A stretch of DNA of 64,000 nt. Source: Gnetum montanum. Its lineage: Eukaryota > Streptophyta > Gnetopsida > Gnetales > Gnetaceae. The position numbers and the translations under genes were made by a program. The stretch spans positions 385,863-449,862 of the forward strand of contig MNCI01018018.1 in the NCBI GenBank assembly GCA_015680685.1, given 5' to 3'. Positions 23,050 to 33,265 of this stretch are shown in pieces. The notes beneath the pieces are model-generated. The model saw nothing but the letters and a program-made list of their open reading frames with translations. It was not told the DNA's origin and did not search any database. The first letter of the stretch is position 1. Every line of letters begins with the position of its first letter.

Positions 23050-24067
23050 AAAGTAAATCAACTAAACAAAAAAATAGTAAAAATGTGAATGATGGTGTAA
23101 AACAAAAAAAAAAAAAAAACAAGAAAGATTGAAAAATGTACAAAACAAAAATGTGTAAAAAAAAATACAAAAAGAACTAAGGGCCTAGAATGGTTAGCAT
23201 AGGTGGCCTTCTCCCCCAAGATTGAGTTGGAAGGAGGAGATCCAAAATAGCAAGCAAGGTTGTCCACCAATAGAGGTAGTATGAGTATTGGCTATCCTAA
23301 GCTTATAGAAAGGTTTGGTTTATTGGATGTTGACTAATAGTTTCTTATCTGGGCTCTCAAGTTTGTATATCATCATGGCCCCTGAAGGAAAAGTTGCATG
23401 GATGACATAAGGTCCTTCCCACAACATTCGAAATTTGGTACATTGTGGCACATGTGTGGGATTCCAGTAGAGAGCCTTATCTCTTGGTTGATATTTACCT
23501 TTCCTAATCCTTAGGTCATGACATTGTTTATTGAAGGCCTTGTGCAATTCGCTAGATGATAGGATGGCCAATCGATTCTCATCTAGCAGGTTAAGGGTCA
23601 TTAACCACTGTTTTTGTGCTAGATCAAGGTTAAAGTTGAGGTCACATGTTGATGATAGTGTACGGAGCTCAGTTTGAATGGCAAGTATTGGTAATTTACC
23701 GTACACTAACTCATTGGGAGAGTAGCCTATAGGGAGTTTCCATGTGGAGCGGTGTGCCCAAAGAGCATCATTCAGTTTAGTGCTCTAGTCTCGCCTAAAT
23801 TTGCTAATGGTTCTTGTCAATATCTTAGTAATATTCCTATTGGTGACTTTGGCTTGACCATTCACTTGAGGGTGATATGGTGTAGTCAGTTTGTGCTCAA
23901 TCCCTAAGTGTTGCATTAATTTTCAAAAATTCACACCTGTGAAGTGTGTATTATTGTTTGAAATAAGTGCACAAGGCACACCAAACCTATTTACAATTTG
24001 TTGTTGAACAAATCGTGTAGCTGTGGATGAGGTACAATCCTTAACAGCAGCTGCTTTTGCCCATTTT
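23050..24067 (-). pseudogene. Element D integrase, 3' part
   Basis: Starts at 'KWAKAAAVKDC' directly beside the insertion at 24073, then 'NRFGVPCALISNNNTHF' (second catalytic Asp replaced by Asn). A segment with 'GQAKVTN' in place of the catalytic-Glu region follows, so the Glu also looks lost. Next come 'YGKLPILAIQTELRTL' (23706 on), 'YQPRDKALYW' and 'LWEGPYVI', ending near 23058 with 'GSPPSNSILGEKA'. The 5' part continues at 27045. Confidence 0.85.
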
Positions 24068-24601
24068 GTAAGTGTTGGCACATTTGGCCATGTCATGGAA
24101 CAGGTTGGCATGATTAAAGGTTTATGTAGTTAGAAAAATTTCTGTTTGTAACACAAATTAAGGAAGGAAGGCCTCTACAGTAACAAAGGCGATTTCATTT
24201 CTTAATAAAGCAATGCAAAGAGATACCAAATGTAGGATGCTAGTAAATACAAATATTATGATGAATTGGGAACCTGCACTACAACTACCGTGCCTGCAAA
24301 ATTATCGTTGTTTTTATCATTTTGTGTTCATCATCATTCATTTCATCCATGATCTGTCTGTTGTCCAATCGTGATTGCTGAATGCTCCATGATCCTCTGA
24401 GGAGCTCACGAGGAGATTGATCATTTGATGTAGCGGCGATGGTGTAACTATGCAGCATCAACAATAACAGGTTGTAGGCACCGACGAACGGAGACCAAAC
24501 TTATTATCTGGAAGATAATTTGTGTTGTTACTATGTAGGGGAAAATTTTTATTTTTCAAGGGTGAGCGATTGTCCGCATGGGTGCCGATACACCAATGAA
24601 G

Positions 24602-25369
24602 ATGTGAACTTTGGAAAGGAATGGTGATGTGTTCATTCTGACCCTCGCTAGTAACTTCGACCACTAATTTAACCCTGCCACACTCGAAAGCATCAGCGTC
24701 ACTCTCCACACCGTCGCACAATCGCTTGACACGGTCGCGCTTGTCACAACAAACGAAGGAAGGTATTTTTCGAATGGCCTGGATCTGAAGTGGGTAGCAG
24801 AGGTAGAGGATGGCTAGAAAAATTTGAAAATAATTTTTCACAAACTTAAGGATGTGCTAGCGGCCTTCATGCAGTTGGGCCTGCCCACCATAGCGGCCCT
24901 ACGCGATCATGCCGCGGCTGGCGGTCTCATGTTCGTCCTCACACACGACTACCGTTTCGTGTTAGATGGCCATGGCCACGATCGACGCGGTCCTATACTT
25001 TCCATGAGTGAGGTGGATCTGGGCATGCGAGTGCTAACAAGCCTAGTGGCCCTCATCCATAGTAAACTGACACCACGGGCAGTCGGCGAGGTTTTGTTGA
25101 AGGGCTCCAAGTTGTAGGCACGCCAAGCTCTGGACTTGGGCGTTGTGTATCATCTTTGCTCTGACATCAATATTGTCCTGGCTGAAGCCGTGGCAGAGGC
25201 ACAGGCCCTCGCCACCTGCAACCAAAATAAGGACGTCTATGCCCAGATCTACCTCTCTGCCTTCCTCGACGTCATCGAGGAGCTCGATGCTCATCCCTTC
25301 CATCTCCAATCTTTAGGGTTTCGCAGGCAGATCAGGATTCCATTTATCTTGATTACAATTGTTGTTTGA
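24602..25369 (+). pseudogene. Enoyl-CoA delta-isomerase (peroxisomal ECI-like) pseudogene
   Basis: A single frame runs from ATG 24602 to the stop at 25369 with four internal stops (24605 TGA at codon 2, 24665 TAA, 24815 TAG, 25115 TAG) and no frameshift. The family is the crotonase-fold isomerase that moves cis-3 or trans-3 double bonds to trans-2 during peroxisomal beta-oxidation of unsaturated fatty acids. Visible landmarks: 'GDVFILTLA' near the N-terminus, 'LVTTNEGRYFSNGLDLKWV' (about residues 53-71), 'LGLPTIAALRDHAAAGGLMF' (about 89-108, oxyanion-hole region; the family's usual N-G before HAAAGG is R-D here), 'MSEVDLGM' with the presumed catalytic Glu, and 'LLKGSKL'. Length, about 255 codons, fits plant ECI proteins of about 240. 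Dead because of the stops. Recognition is from memory of the family, not from a search. Confidence 0.85.
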
Positions 25370-25885
25370 AGACAAAACAAAGCTCACAACAGCTGTAGTT
25401 TTTAAGGAACACACGGTAACATTATCGAACATGGTGGCAGAGCCTTCTTTCACGGTGGCAATTGATATACGGTTCTGGCAGGGTGGGATAATTTGAAACT
25501 ATTTTTCGGCAGTTCCAAGCCTAGCGCCTTCACATTCAGCCTTCACATTTGAAGACGTTCTAACGGTGCCAAGAAGCTAGCAGCAAATTTTACACATTTA
25601 AAATACAAATTTGCAAGGGTCGGCCTTATTGACTTGTACAGCCGCCTCAACCAACGTTACCTTAAGGTGTATACAAAATTACCTTTTTACTACCACCCGT
25701 TTATAAAATTACTAGGGCTTCAATAATATTTAACATTTAAAACTTAAAAATTCTAAACAAATAAAAATAAAAATAACAATTATATGGAGCTCTTGGATTT
25801 ATTTCAAAAAATTATTATTATTGCTTATAAAAGCAATATTTGTAAAGACACATGCCAATATTAGCATGATTTTCTCCTAACTTTC

Positions 25886-25975
25886 CTAACTTGGTGGACA
25901 AGTAATCTACTAACTTGTTGGGCAAGTAAGATCTCCTAACTTGTTGGGTAAGTAATTAACTTCCTTACTTGGGAG
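25886..25975 (+). repeat. Short direct repeats upstream of TATA in the 2,967-bp insertion
   Basis: Three or four copies of ctaacttgttgg(g/a)caagtaa-like units, followed downstream (26053-26120) by repeated cactacttgg/cacacacttg units around the predicted transcript start. Typical of LTR U3/R repeats. Confidence 0.65.
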
Positions 25976-26020
25976 AAACGTTAGCTAAGATATTTTAGAA
26001 TGTAACTACCTTTTGAACCC

Positions 26021-26028
26021 TATAAAAA
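26021..26028 (+). promoter_or_regulatory. TATA box of the 2,967-bp insertion
   Basis: TATAAAAA in the context aaccctataaaaaggc, a strong plant core-promoter match, located after the repeat-rich stretch and about 1 kb before the right end. It supports reading the insertion as an LTR. Confidence 0.6.
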
Positions 26029-26714
26029 GGCTTCAGGGTAAGAAGGAAGACACTACTTGGTATCACACACTTGATCACTACTTGGGTCTCACTTATCACA
26101 CACTTGGGATCACACATTACGAAAGATTGCTTGTAAGATGGCTTGCTAAAGAAAAGATTTCAACCTCTTTGTCATAGTCTTGTGAGTTATGTTTTATTTT
26201 TATTTTGTTTAAATTGTTTAGCTAGTGGTTTAGATAGTATCATCCTTGGTAAGTAATTTTGGGATTTTTAGATTGCTCTTATTGTTCTTGTTGCACGATA
26301 GAAATTTCTATTAAAATTTTCTCATAGAAGTGCTTATGTTTGAAAGCTTTAAGAGCATTTTAGTAGTGAATTTTGTTATTGTGCAATGTATAAGAACTGC
26401 TATTGAGATTGTTGTAAAAGAGCCTCCGCTTGTAGTCATGCCGTTGAATGATTCAATAGTCAAGAGGGTTAAAAAAATCTTTGGTATTTTGGTAGGACCA
26501 AAATAGCTTTCTTTTATCTTTAAAGTGAATCTCTGTGGTATTTCAATCAGAAATTGTTAAGTCTTTTGAAGGTTTTGTTGAATGCAATTGTTGACTTCCA
26601 TTATCTAGCCAAAATGGAGTCTTGTACGTGATAGTTTACGCAGCAATTTTTGGTAGCATAGTAGGGTTGTCTTGAAAAAATTGCTTATTTGAGCCTTGGA
26701 AGTTTGAAAAATTC

Positions 26715-26913
26715 NNNNNNNNNNNNNNNNNNNNNNNNNNNNNNNNNNNNNNNNNNNNNNNNNNNNNNNNNNNNNNNNNNNNNNNNNNNNNNNNNNNNNN
26801 NNNNNNNNNNNNNNNNNNNNNNNNNNNNNNNNNNNNNNNNNNNNNNNNNNNNNNNNNNNNNNNNNNNNNNNNNNNNNNNNNNNNNNNNNNNNNNNNNNNN
26901 NNNNNNNNNNNNN
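26715..26913. other. Assembly gap (199 N)
   Basis: N run near the right end of the 2,967-bp insertion. A second LTR start could be hidden here. Confidence 0.99.
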
Positions 26914-27044
26914 CATACTCACATTAACTACTAAGTCTATTTGGAGGTATCTGGGCCTTGGTGTTGCTAGAGACCAGCAAGCACCTAAATCCTGTTTGAG
27001 GACACTCGTTGGCGATCGCGTCCCAAATGGTCGCCAACAGTAAG

Positions 27045-27656
27045 GTAATCAACAACAACAATAATATAAGATTTTTCATTGGATATTGGTGTAATCGACC
27101 CCATAAAATCAATTTCCCAAATGTTGAAGGGTTCTAAAGGTTGGATCCATTGTTGTGGATCCTTCATTCTAACAGTTATCCCCCCATCATGTTGATAGCA
27201 CTCACAAGATTGGACGAAACGATGGGCATCCTAAAACAATGTAGGAAAATAATATTCTACAAGTAAGATCTTAATGGTTGTTCATCTCCCAACATAATGA
27301 CACCCACAAGGACCCTTATGAGCGTCTTGGAGAACTCACAGTTGATCTACATCAAGAACACACCATTGAACCAAGCCATCATGACATACTTTGTAAAGTT
27401 GCTCATTGATTTCCATAAAATACTTGGCTTGGTGAAGAAACTGTTGTTTCTTTTTGGTGTCAAACCCGTATGGTGTTTTTTGTGTAAGGAGATAGGTGAG
27501 AATGCTACCACACCCATTTTTCTTTGTGGTTAATTCATTATTCACTACACCTGCAAAGAGGAGTTTATTTGGGAAATAATCAGAAATTGGATACTCATCC
27601 TCTTTGTTGTCTCATCACAACTAAGATAAATGATCAACAACTATGTTCTCGGTGCC
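27045..27656 (-). pseudogene. Element D integrase 5' part and linker from RNase H
   Basis: Minus-strand 'MKDPQQWIQPLEPFNIWEID' region (27167 on) and 'VVVDYL' run into the insertion at 27044. Upstream, 27545-27300 keeps the 'KKQQFLHQAKYFMEINEQLYK' segment that precedes integrase in element A. Stops are frequent. Confidence 0.82.
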
Positions 27657-29700
27657 TTAATGATTGATCATTGTAAGATTGAACTCTTGTAAGATTACAA
27701 GCCATCGTATGATGTGAGGGCTTACCATTGGCTTATTCATTAGGAACCTTATCGCACTATGATCTATGTTTATGAATACCTTATAACCTAAGACATAGTG
27801 CCTGAAGTTTTCTAGTGCAAACACTACATCCATTAATTCTTTCTCTGTTGTAGTGTAGTTGAGTTGTGCACTAGTGATACTTCTACTTGCATAAGGCATG
27901 TAATAAGGAAGTTTTTGATCATCTAACTGTGTAAGTACAACTCCTAAAGTATAGTTGGATGCATTAGTCATTATGTGGAATGGTCTGGACCAATCAGGAG
28001 CTTGTAGAATGGGTGTTTCTATTGGCTTCTGGTTTAAAGTTTGGAAAGCTAGTTCACATTCACTGGTCCATTCGAAAGGTACATCCTTTTTCATTAATTC
28101 AACCAATGATTTTGCAAACTTTGAAAAGTTCTCAATAAACCTTCTATAGTAGCTAGTGTGTCCAAAGAATGACCAGATATCTTTTACAGTTTTTGGTTGA
28201 CGAGTAATTCCTTGGATAAATTTGATCTTTTTGGGGTCTACCTATATCCTTGTTTGTAAGATTTTATGCCCTAGTACAACATCTTCTTGAACCATCAAAT
28301 GGCTTTTCTACTAGTTGAGCCTTAAATTGGTTTCTACACATCATTTTAATACTTGCTCTAACTGGTCCAAGGCTTGATCACAGTTTGCTCCATAGGTGGA
28401 GAAGTCGTCCATGAAGACTTCCACACCATTTCCTATCTGCTACTAGAATATGCTTAGAACTAATGGTTGAAACGTTGTAGGGGCATTGTATAAGGAAAAC
28501 AACATATGTTTGTATGAAAATGTTTTCCAAAGATTGGTGAATGTAGTCTTGGCTTGGTCTTTTGGGGCTATTTGTATTTGGTTGTATCCACTATACCCAT
28601 CCCGAAAACTATAGTAGCGATGCCCTGCAATGGTGTCTAAGACTTGGTCAATGAATAGCAATGGAATGTTTTCTTTGAATGTTGCCATATTTAGTAGCCT
28701 AAAATCTATACACACCCTCCATTTGCCTTCCTTTTTGGGCACGATAACTAAGGGGCTAACCCATTCGCAATCAGCAATGGGGTATATGAACCTAGCTTTT
28801 AGAAGCTGTTCAATTTCTTTTTTAACTACTTGCTTTAGTTTTGGGTTCAATTGCCTCTGTGGTTGTCTTCAAGGCTTCATGGAGGGGTTGATGTAAATCC
28901 TATGTTGGCATATCCTTGAATCTATTTTAGTTAATTTGGGATAGGACCAAGTGAAGGCTTTTAACCATCTATTTATCACTTTCAGCAGTCTTTCTTTTTG
29001 TTGAGCAGTAAGCTTCATGTTAATAATTACTGATTTTCCATTTTTAAGAAATATGTATTCCATACTGGTGGCCAATGGTTTTACCTCAAGGGGCTCTTAC
29101 TTAAACTTATCAAGGATTTCCAACTTCCCCTAGTTGATATTTTCAAGGTGAAGACTTGGGATTTGGTGATAGAGTTGCTCTAATGTGTCTATGCTATCAA
29201 TGTAAGTGCAAGTCAAACCCTCAGTTGGTTCCATGCATATATTTGAACTGCTTTCTTGATCAACTATCAACCACTAGGTGCCTTCCTGCCTTGTGGTTGT
29301 TGCATATAGACATCTTTGTATATCAGTCACTTGTGCACATTGGTTGCATGCAAGCAATGTTAAACGTTGCATGAACCATGATTTCTGCATGCAATTACAC
29401 CCTGAGTCACTGTATGCAATGCATGGAACTTTCTTCTTCTCAATCTTTCTGAATGTATTTTCCTTTGATATTTTTAGGGAAAGATTGCGAATTCCTAGGT
29501 GTGCGTCAACTGTGCTTAGCCATGCCCTTTCCATTATGATTGGGAATTCCCCCTTATCGTTGTTTACTTAAATCACTAGGAAGTTAGCTAGATACAACCA
29601 TCCACAAATAGTCATGACAATGTCCTCCACTAGTCCCAATAGGATAGTGATGGACTAGTTGGCCAACTCTAAATGAATGTTACTCTTTGTTAGCTGAGGT
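27657..29700 (-). pseudogene. Element D RT-RNase H with protease-RT linker, pseudogene
   Basis: RT segment 28850-28443 is open for 135 codons ('LLKARFIYPIADCEWVSPLV', 'VPKKEGKWRVCIDFRLLNM', 'GYSGYNQIQIAPKDQ'). The active site V-F-M-D-D-F is at 28418-28401, with 'FLGHTSYYR' near 28150. RNase H 28106-27657 is open for 149 codons ('MTNASNYTLGVVLTQLDDQK', 'YTTTEKELMDVVFALENF', 'MNKPMVSPHIIRWLVILQEF'). It is the best-preserved RT/RNase H in the window. The linker 29534-28869 carries the Cys-rich patch and 'YIFLKNGKSVIINMKL'. Confidence 0.9.
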
Positions 29701-29780
29701 AGGTTCTAAGCTTTGTACATTTCTTGAGAAATCAAGTTGAAACCAGAACCTGAATCCAAAAGAGTCTTGCATGGTTTGTT
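29701..29780 (-). pseudogene. Element D protease active-site segment
   Basis: 'LLDSGSGFNLISQEMYKA' on the minus strand, with the D-S-G triad intact at about 29763-29735. A stop after MYKA separates it from the remainder, which continues at about 29690-29550 ('LPQLTKSNIHLELAN'). The same stop position occurs in element A, so it may be ancestral to the A/D lineage. Confidence 0.85.
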
Positions 29781-32246
29781 TCTAGTGAGTTGTAGATATA
29801 TCAGAGGACTCCCAGGATCAGAGAATTTCCTAGGAAGACGACAAGCTTTTATCCAATCAGTGACGACATGAGTTAACATGACCATACACATCGAGCGTGA
29901 TTTTTGAGTTGAAGGGAGCTCCAAAGCTTCAAGTGATAGTGAGGCGGTTGAAGAATCAGCCACTTGTGATTGCAAGGGCTTAGTTGGACTATTGGTTCTA
30001 AAGAAAGGCCTTTTCTTCATGTGGTTGTCAGAACCAATAGTAGGTTGAGAGTTAATAGCCCTTGTGGTGTTACGTTGTTACGGCTAGGTAGGAATTTCAC
30101 CTTGCATAGTTGGAGCAGGTGGTAATGGAGTTAAGGGTGGAAGAGGTGCAGCTGGATAAGAAGGATGGTATGTTTGTGGAACATCGCCCTTAGGAAAAGG
30201 AGTCCTATAGTACTCACAAGCTTGGTAGTGAGGTTGAGGAGTAACGTAATTAGTAGAGTCACGTGGAGAGATTGGCTGCTATACATAATATCCATATGGG
30301 TTAGGTTGATATTGTTTCCTTGGTGGTGGCATTCCCCATGATTGTGGGTACTGCCATTGTTGATACTACTCGATTGGTTGTGGTGGAGTTCCACTTGGAT
30401 AATATGTTAAGGGTTGGTGGAATTGCCTTGGGTTACCTTGAGGATAAGGTAACCTTTGGGGTGTTTGCCTTTTTTTTAATTGTGGGTTGAGTGCATACAC
30501 CCCAGACTCTTGCAAATGTGAGATTATAGGGAAACATCCCTTAGGATGGTCATATTGGCATATCTCGCATCCACTATCATTGTCTGTATCCGAATCCACA
30601 ACTTCTTCAATGATGACAACTTTGCCCTTACCCTTGTTACGTGCATGTTCAATTCCTCTCTTTTTTCTTTTTTCGCGATCACTACATTGCTCTCTAGACT
30701 TCTCTACTATTTTAAGAATGGTTTGAAATCTATCATCTAGGGAATCCCACATTTGGTCTACCTTTGTTGATACTTCCGATGCTAATTTTTGGATAGGCAA
30801 GGTTTTCTTATTCACCATCTTTTCTAGTGATGACTCTTCTTCATCCTCACAGAATCTTACTCCCCTCTTTTAGAGGGAAGGATCTCTATTATATTTCTCT
30901 GCACTCTCTCTTTTCCTTAGCTCACCTTCTCTCTTTATGTAACAGTGCATAATATTGGCCCATGGCAGCATCCAAGGGTTCATGTCCTCCTTGTTTTCAG
31001 CCTTGGATTTGCTTTCATAGGTTAGACACTTGGGAGTACATTTGGTACTTATTGTTAAACAATTCTAACATGGTACTCCACCTATGAATGGATTCTAGTT
31101 CTAAGGGCAACTACCAGCTCTCTGCTTCTTTAACTAGTATCTATGGGAACAACTTATGTTTTTTCCATTCACTTTCTATGTTTTGTAAGGCACATGCATC
31201 ATGAAATGCTTGTAGATGATTTTGAGAATCAGCGGTATACCCTCCTTCAAATCGTGGGATATTATTCATGTCTAATATCTTGATCCTACTATCCTTTTGG
31301 TGCCTTGTTGGGATCCTAATGGCCTTAGTTATGTCTAATATACTTCAAGTAGCAAGTAGGGGTTCATCGTGATCATCCCTTCTATGGTGTCTATGATGCC
31401 TATGTTGTTCCCTACTCTCCCTTCTTTCATGGTGTGTTTCTCTAGAGTGCCCTCGTCCCCTTTCTTAACTATTTTGTCTATGACTCTCGTTTCACTTACC
31501 CTTATCTTCATGGTCTTTTTTCTTGTGACTACATCCAGATCTTGAAGGAGAGGGTGAAGGAGATGATGAAGGTGAAGAAGAAGGGGGACCATCATCATGT
31601 CAGTGCCTGCTTCCTTCTCTTCGGTGGTCATGGCCTTGATCGTGGTTACGATTGGAACATCCATCTTTGTCATGTGTTTGTGTTCCTTTTTTAGACCCTT
31701 CATATTTGTTGGTACTAGAATCTGGGTTATGGATAGTTGAGTAAAGATTCTAGTACACAACCCCTTGACTGAAGTCAATGAGAGGAACATCATTGTGTGG
31801 GAAACTACCTGAGGTAGGTTCACCACCCTCATTTTTGCTTAGGACATGTGGGACGTTTAGCAACAACTTTCCCTTGGATTCATGATGTCTCTCCTGTTGT
31901 AAGTCCCTTTGGTATTGTGCCTATGTGGGTCGATACTCTCTCGAGTCATTATCATGCACAACGTACTCTGCCTATAAGTGTTACATGCCAATTCATGTGA
32001 GATCACGAAGAAGCATGTCTAGGATTGAACAATTGGGAGGTAACACTATGTTACCTTCTAAATCTCAACAACGTAGTTGTTCATCCTAGTGGAGGATAAA
32101 AGTAAAGTTCAGTACATATTCATCGGGATGAACATATACCATATGAAACTGTTAAGGGACTAGCGAATTATCATGTGTACTATATCTCTGATTATACCCT
32201 GTATCAGACCTAGGCGGTGAAACACTTTGTACGAAGAAGGAGACAT
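29781..32246 (-). pseudogene. Element D gag pseudogene
   Basis: Start ATG at 32246-32244 (MSPSSY). Early stops and frame changes break the N-terminal third; the basic Ser/Arg region is at 31832-31335. The gag core 'YESW..LESIHRW' region lies at about 31250-31040. The best open segment, 30818-30366, spans the end of the nucleocapsid with 'CEICQYDHPKGCFPIISHL' (about 30570-30510; spacing C-x2-C-x3-H-x3-C) and a Pro-rich tail. The 30020-29706 segment leads into protease ('TDWIKACRLPRKFSDPGSPL'). Confidence 0.82.
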
Positions 32247-32365
32247 GATTATCTATTCAGTGTGCAATGTATTATTATCTATTATTTATCCTTAACCAAC
32301 CCTAAGGATTCGTTCCAATGATGTAAAATATTTCCTAGGTTTTGGTTAGCACACAAACAACAAAG

Positions 32366-32383
32366 TCCTTGGCAATGGCGCTA
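32366..32383 (-). promoter_or_regulatory. Element D primer-binding site
   Basis: Minus-strand TAGCGCCATTGCCAAGGA lies one base from the 5' LTR. It matches the tRNA-Asp-type site at 14 of 18 positions, and all four differences are G-to-A. Confidence 0.8.
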
Positions 32384-32384
32384 A

Positions 32385-33260
32385 TGATGCACGGTCAGGT
32401 ATCCCTACACTCAACCATACGAATATGAGTGTCCATGCACGATTTGGTTGAATTCCAAGGACTAAGTGCCTATGTGCCTTTGTGGAATAAGAATGAGTTA
32501 ATTAATCATTGTCTTCCCAAGCTTACTTATATGTCACAATTGTATGGTTAAGTAAACTTGAGGCATATGATTTTTATACTTTTTATGTGTTTTTATTGTC
32601 TTGGTACTAATAAGGGAGGAGAGAGATAACTGACTAATTTAATTTAACTACTGATTAACTAGGCTTTAATTAATCCTAACACCCGTATCCATTCTCACTT
32701 GCCATACACATCTTGAACCAGTGCAACACTACTAGGATTACCAAGTGCTAATCAAAACTAGGTTACCAAGTGTTACATGCATGCTTGAAGTCATCGTATT
32801 AAGTGTGCTTACTTAGGAGAGTTGTAGGGAGAGGGAGAGAGAGAGAGAGGGAGAGAGAGAGAGGGAGAGAGAGAGAAAGAACATTAATTAACTAAGGAAA
32901 GCATTAAATAACTAAAAATAATATTAATTAATCTATTCTGAATGCTACAAGGTTTATCACAAAGTTCATCTTTATTGTCGTACACAAGGTGTGCTTAGGT
33001 ACAGAATGCTCGAATAAAGATCCATTCACTTTATGACTCCTACTATGGGCACATAGAAATAATTCTAACTCGGAGGGAGAAAAGATAAGAGTTTGGGTAA
33101 GGGACTAAAATTAACTATGCAAGCCAAGTGCACCTACCTCTTATTTATAGGCAATGAGGCAAGATGTCATATCGGGTATTCAACATCACATGGCAAACTC
33201 TGATATCATGGACCTGATATTGCGAATTTGATATCACAGCCTCGATATCACAGTTCATCA
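32385..33260 (-). repeat. Element D 5' LTR (876 bp)
   Basis: Plus coordinates start TGATGCACGG (outer TGATGAG decayed) and end AGTTCATCA. Aligns throughout with 20423-21286, including 'aattccaaggactaagtgcc' and an expanded GA tract at 32823-32878. Ends next to TSD acacc. Confidence 0.92.
32823..32878. repeat. (GA)n microsatellite in D 5' LTR
   Basis: Interrupted GA/GGGA tract, longer than the allele at the same place in the partner LTR (20869-20911). Confidence 0.9.
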
Positions 33261-33265
33261 ACACC

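Larger units (their letters stand above)
24073..27039 (+). mobile_element. 2,967-bp TG...CA insertion in D integrase, probably a long solo LTR
   Basis: Begins TGTTGGC and ends GCCAACA (7-bp terminal inverted repeat). It is flanked by a perfect gtaag duplication (24068-24072 and 27040-27044), and the integrase frame resumes at the other side. TG...CA ends with a 5-bp duplication are the signature of retroviral-type integration. A TATA box at 26021 gives plus orientation. No gag or pol domains are present; instead an enoyl-CoA isomerase pseudogene lies upstream of the TATA box. Alternatives are a deleted element whose right LTR begins in the N gap, or a non-LTR TIR element. A 199-bp N gap is at 26715-26913. 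Confidence 0.75.
20423..33260 (-). mobile_element. Element D: complete Ty3/gypsy element inserted in the protease gene of B
   Basis: Both LTRs are present (20423-21286 and 32385-33260), and the insertion is flanked by acacc at 20418-20422 and 33261-33265. Minus-strand order is 5' LTR, PBS, gag (32246-29781), protease, RT-RNase H, integrase (split by a 2,967-bp insertion at 24073-27039), 3' non-coding region, polypurine tract and 3' LTR. It lacks an accessory ORF and belongs with element A. Without the insertion it is about 9.9 kb. LTR divergence by eye is above 10%, mostly transitions, so it is old. No domain is fully open. Confidence 0.93.

Noticed and set aside
24458-24841. Minus-strand 127-codon ORF with signal-peptide-like start
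   Set aside because: Exact antisense shadow of the ECI pseudogene N-terminal half, whose plus-strand frame has clear family similarity.
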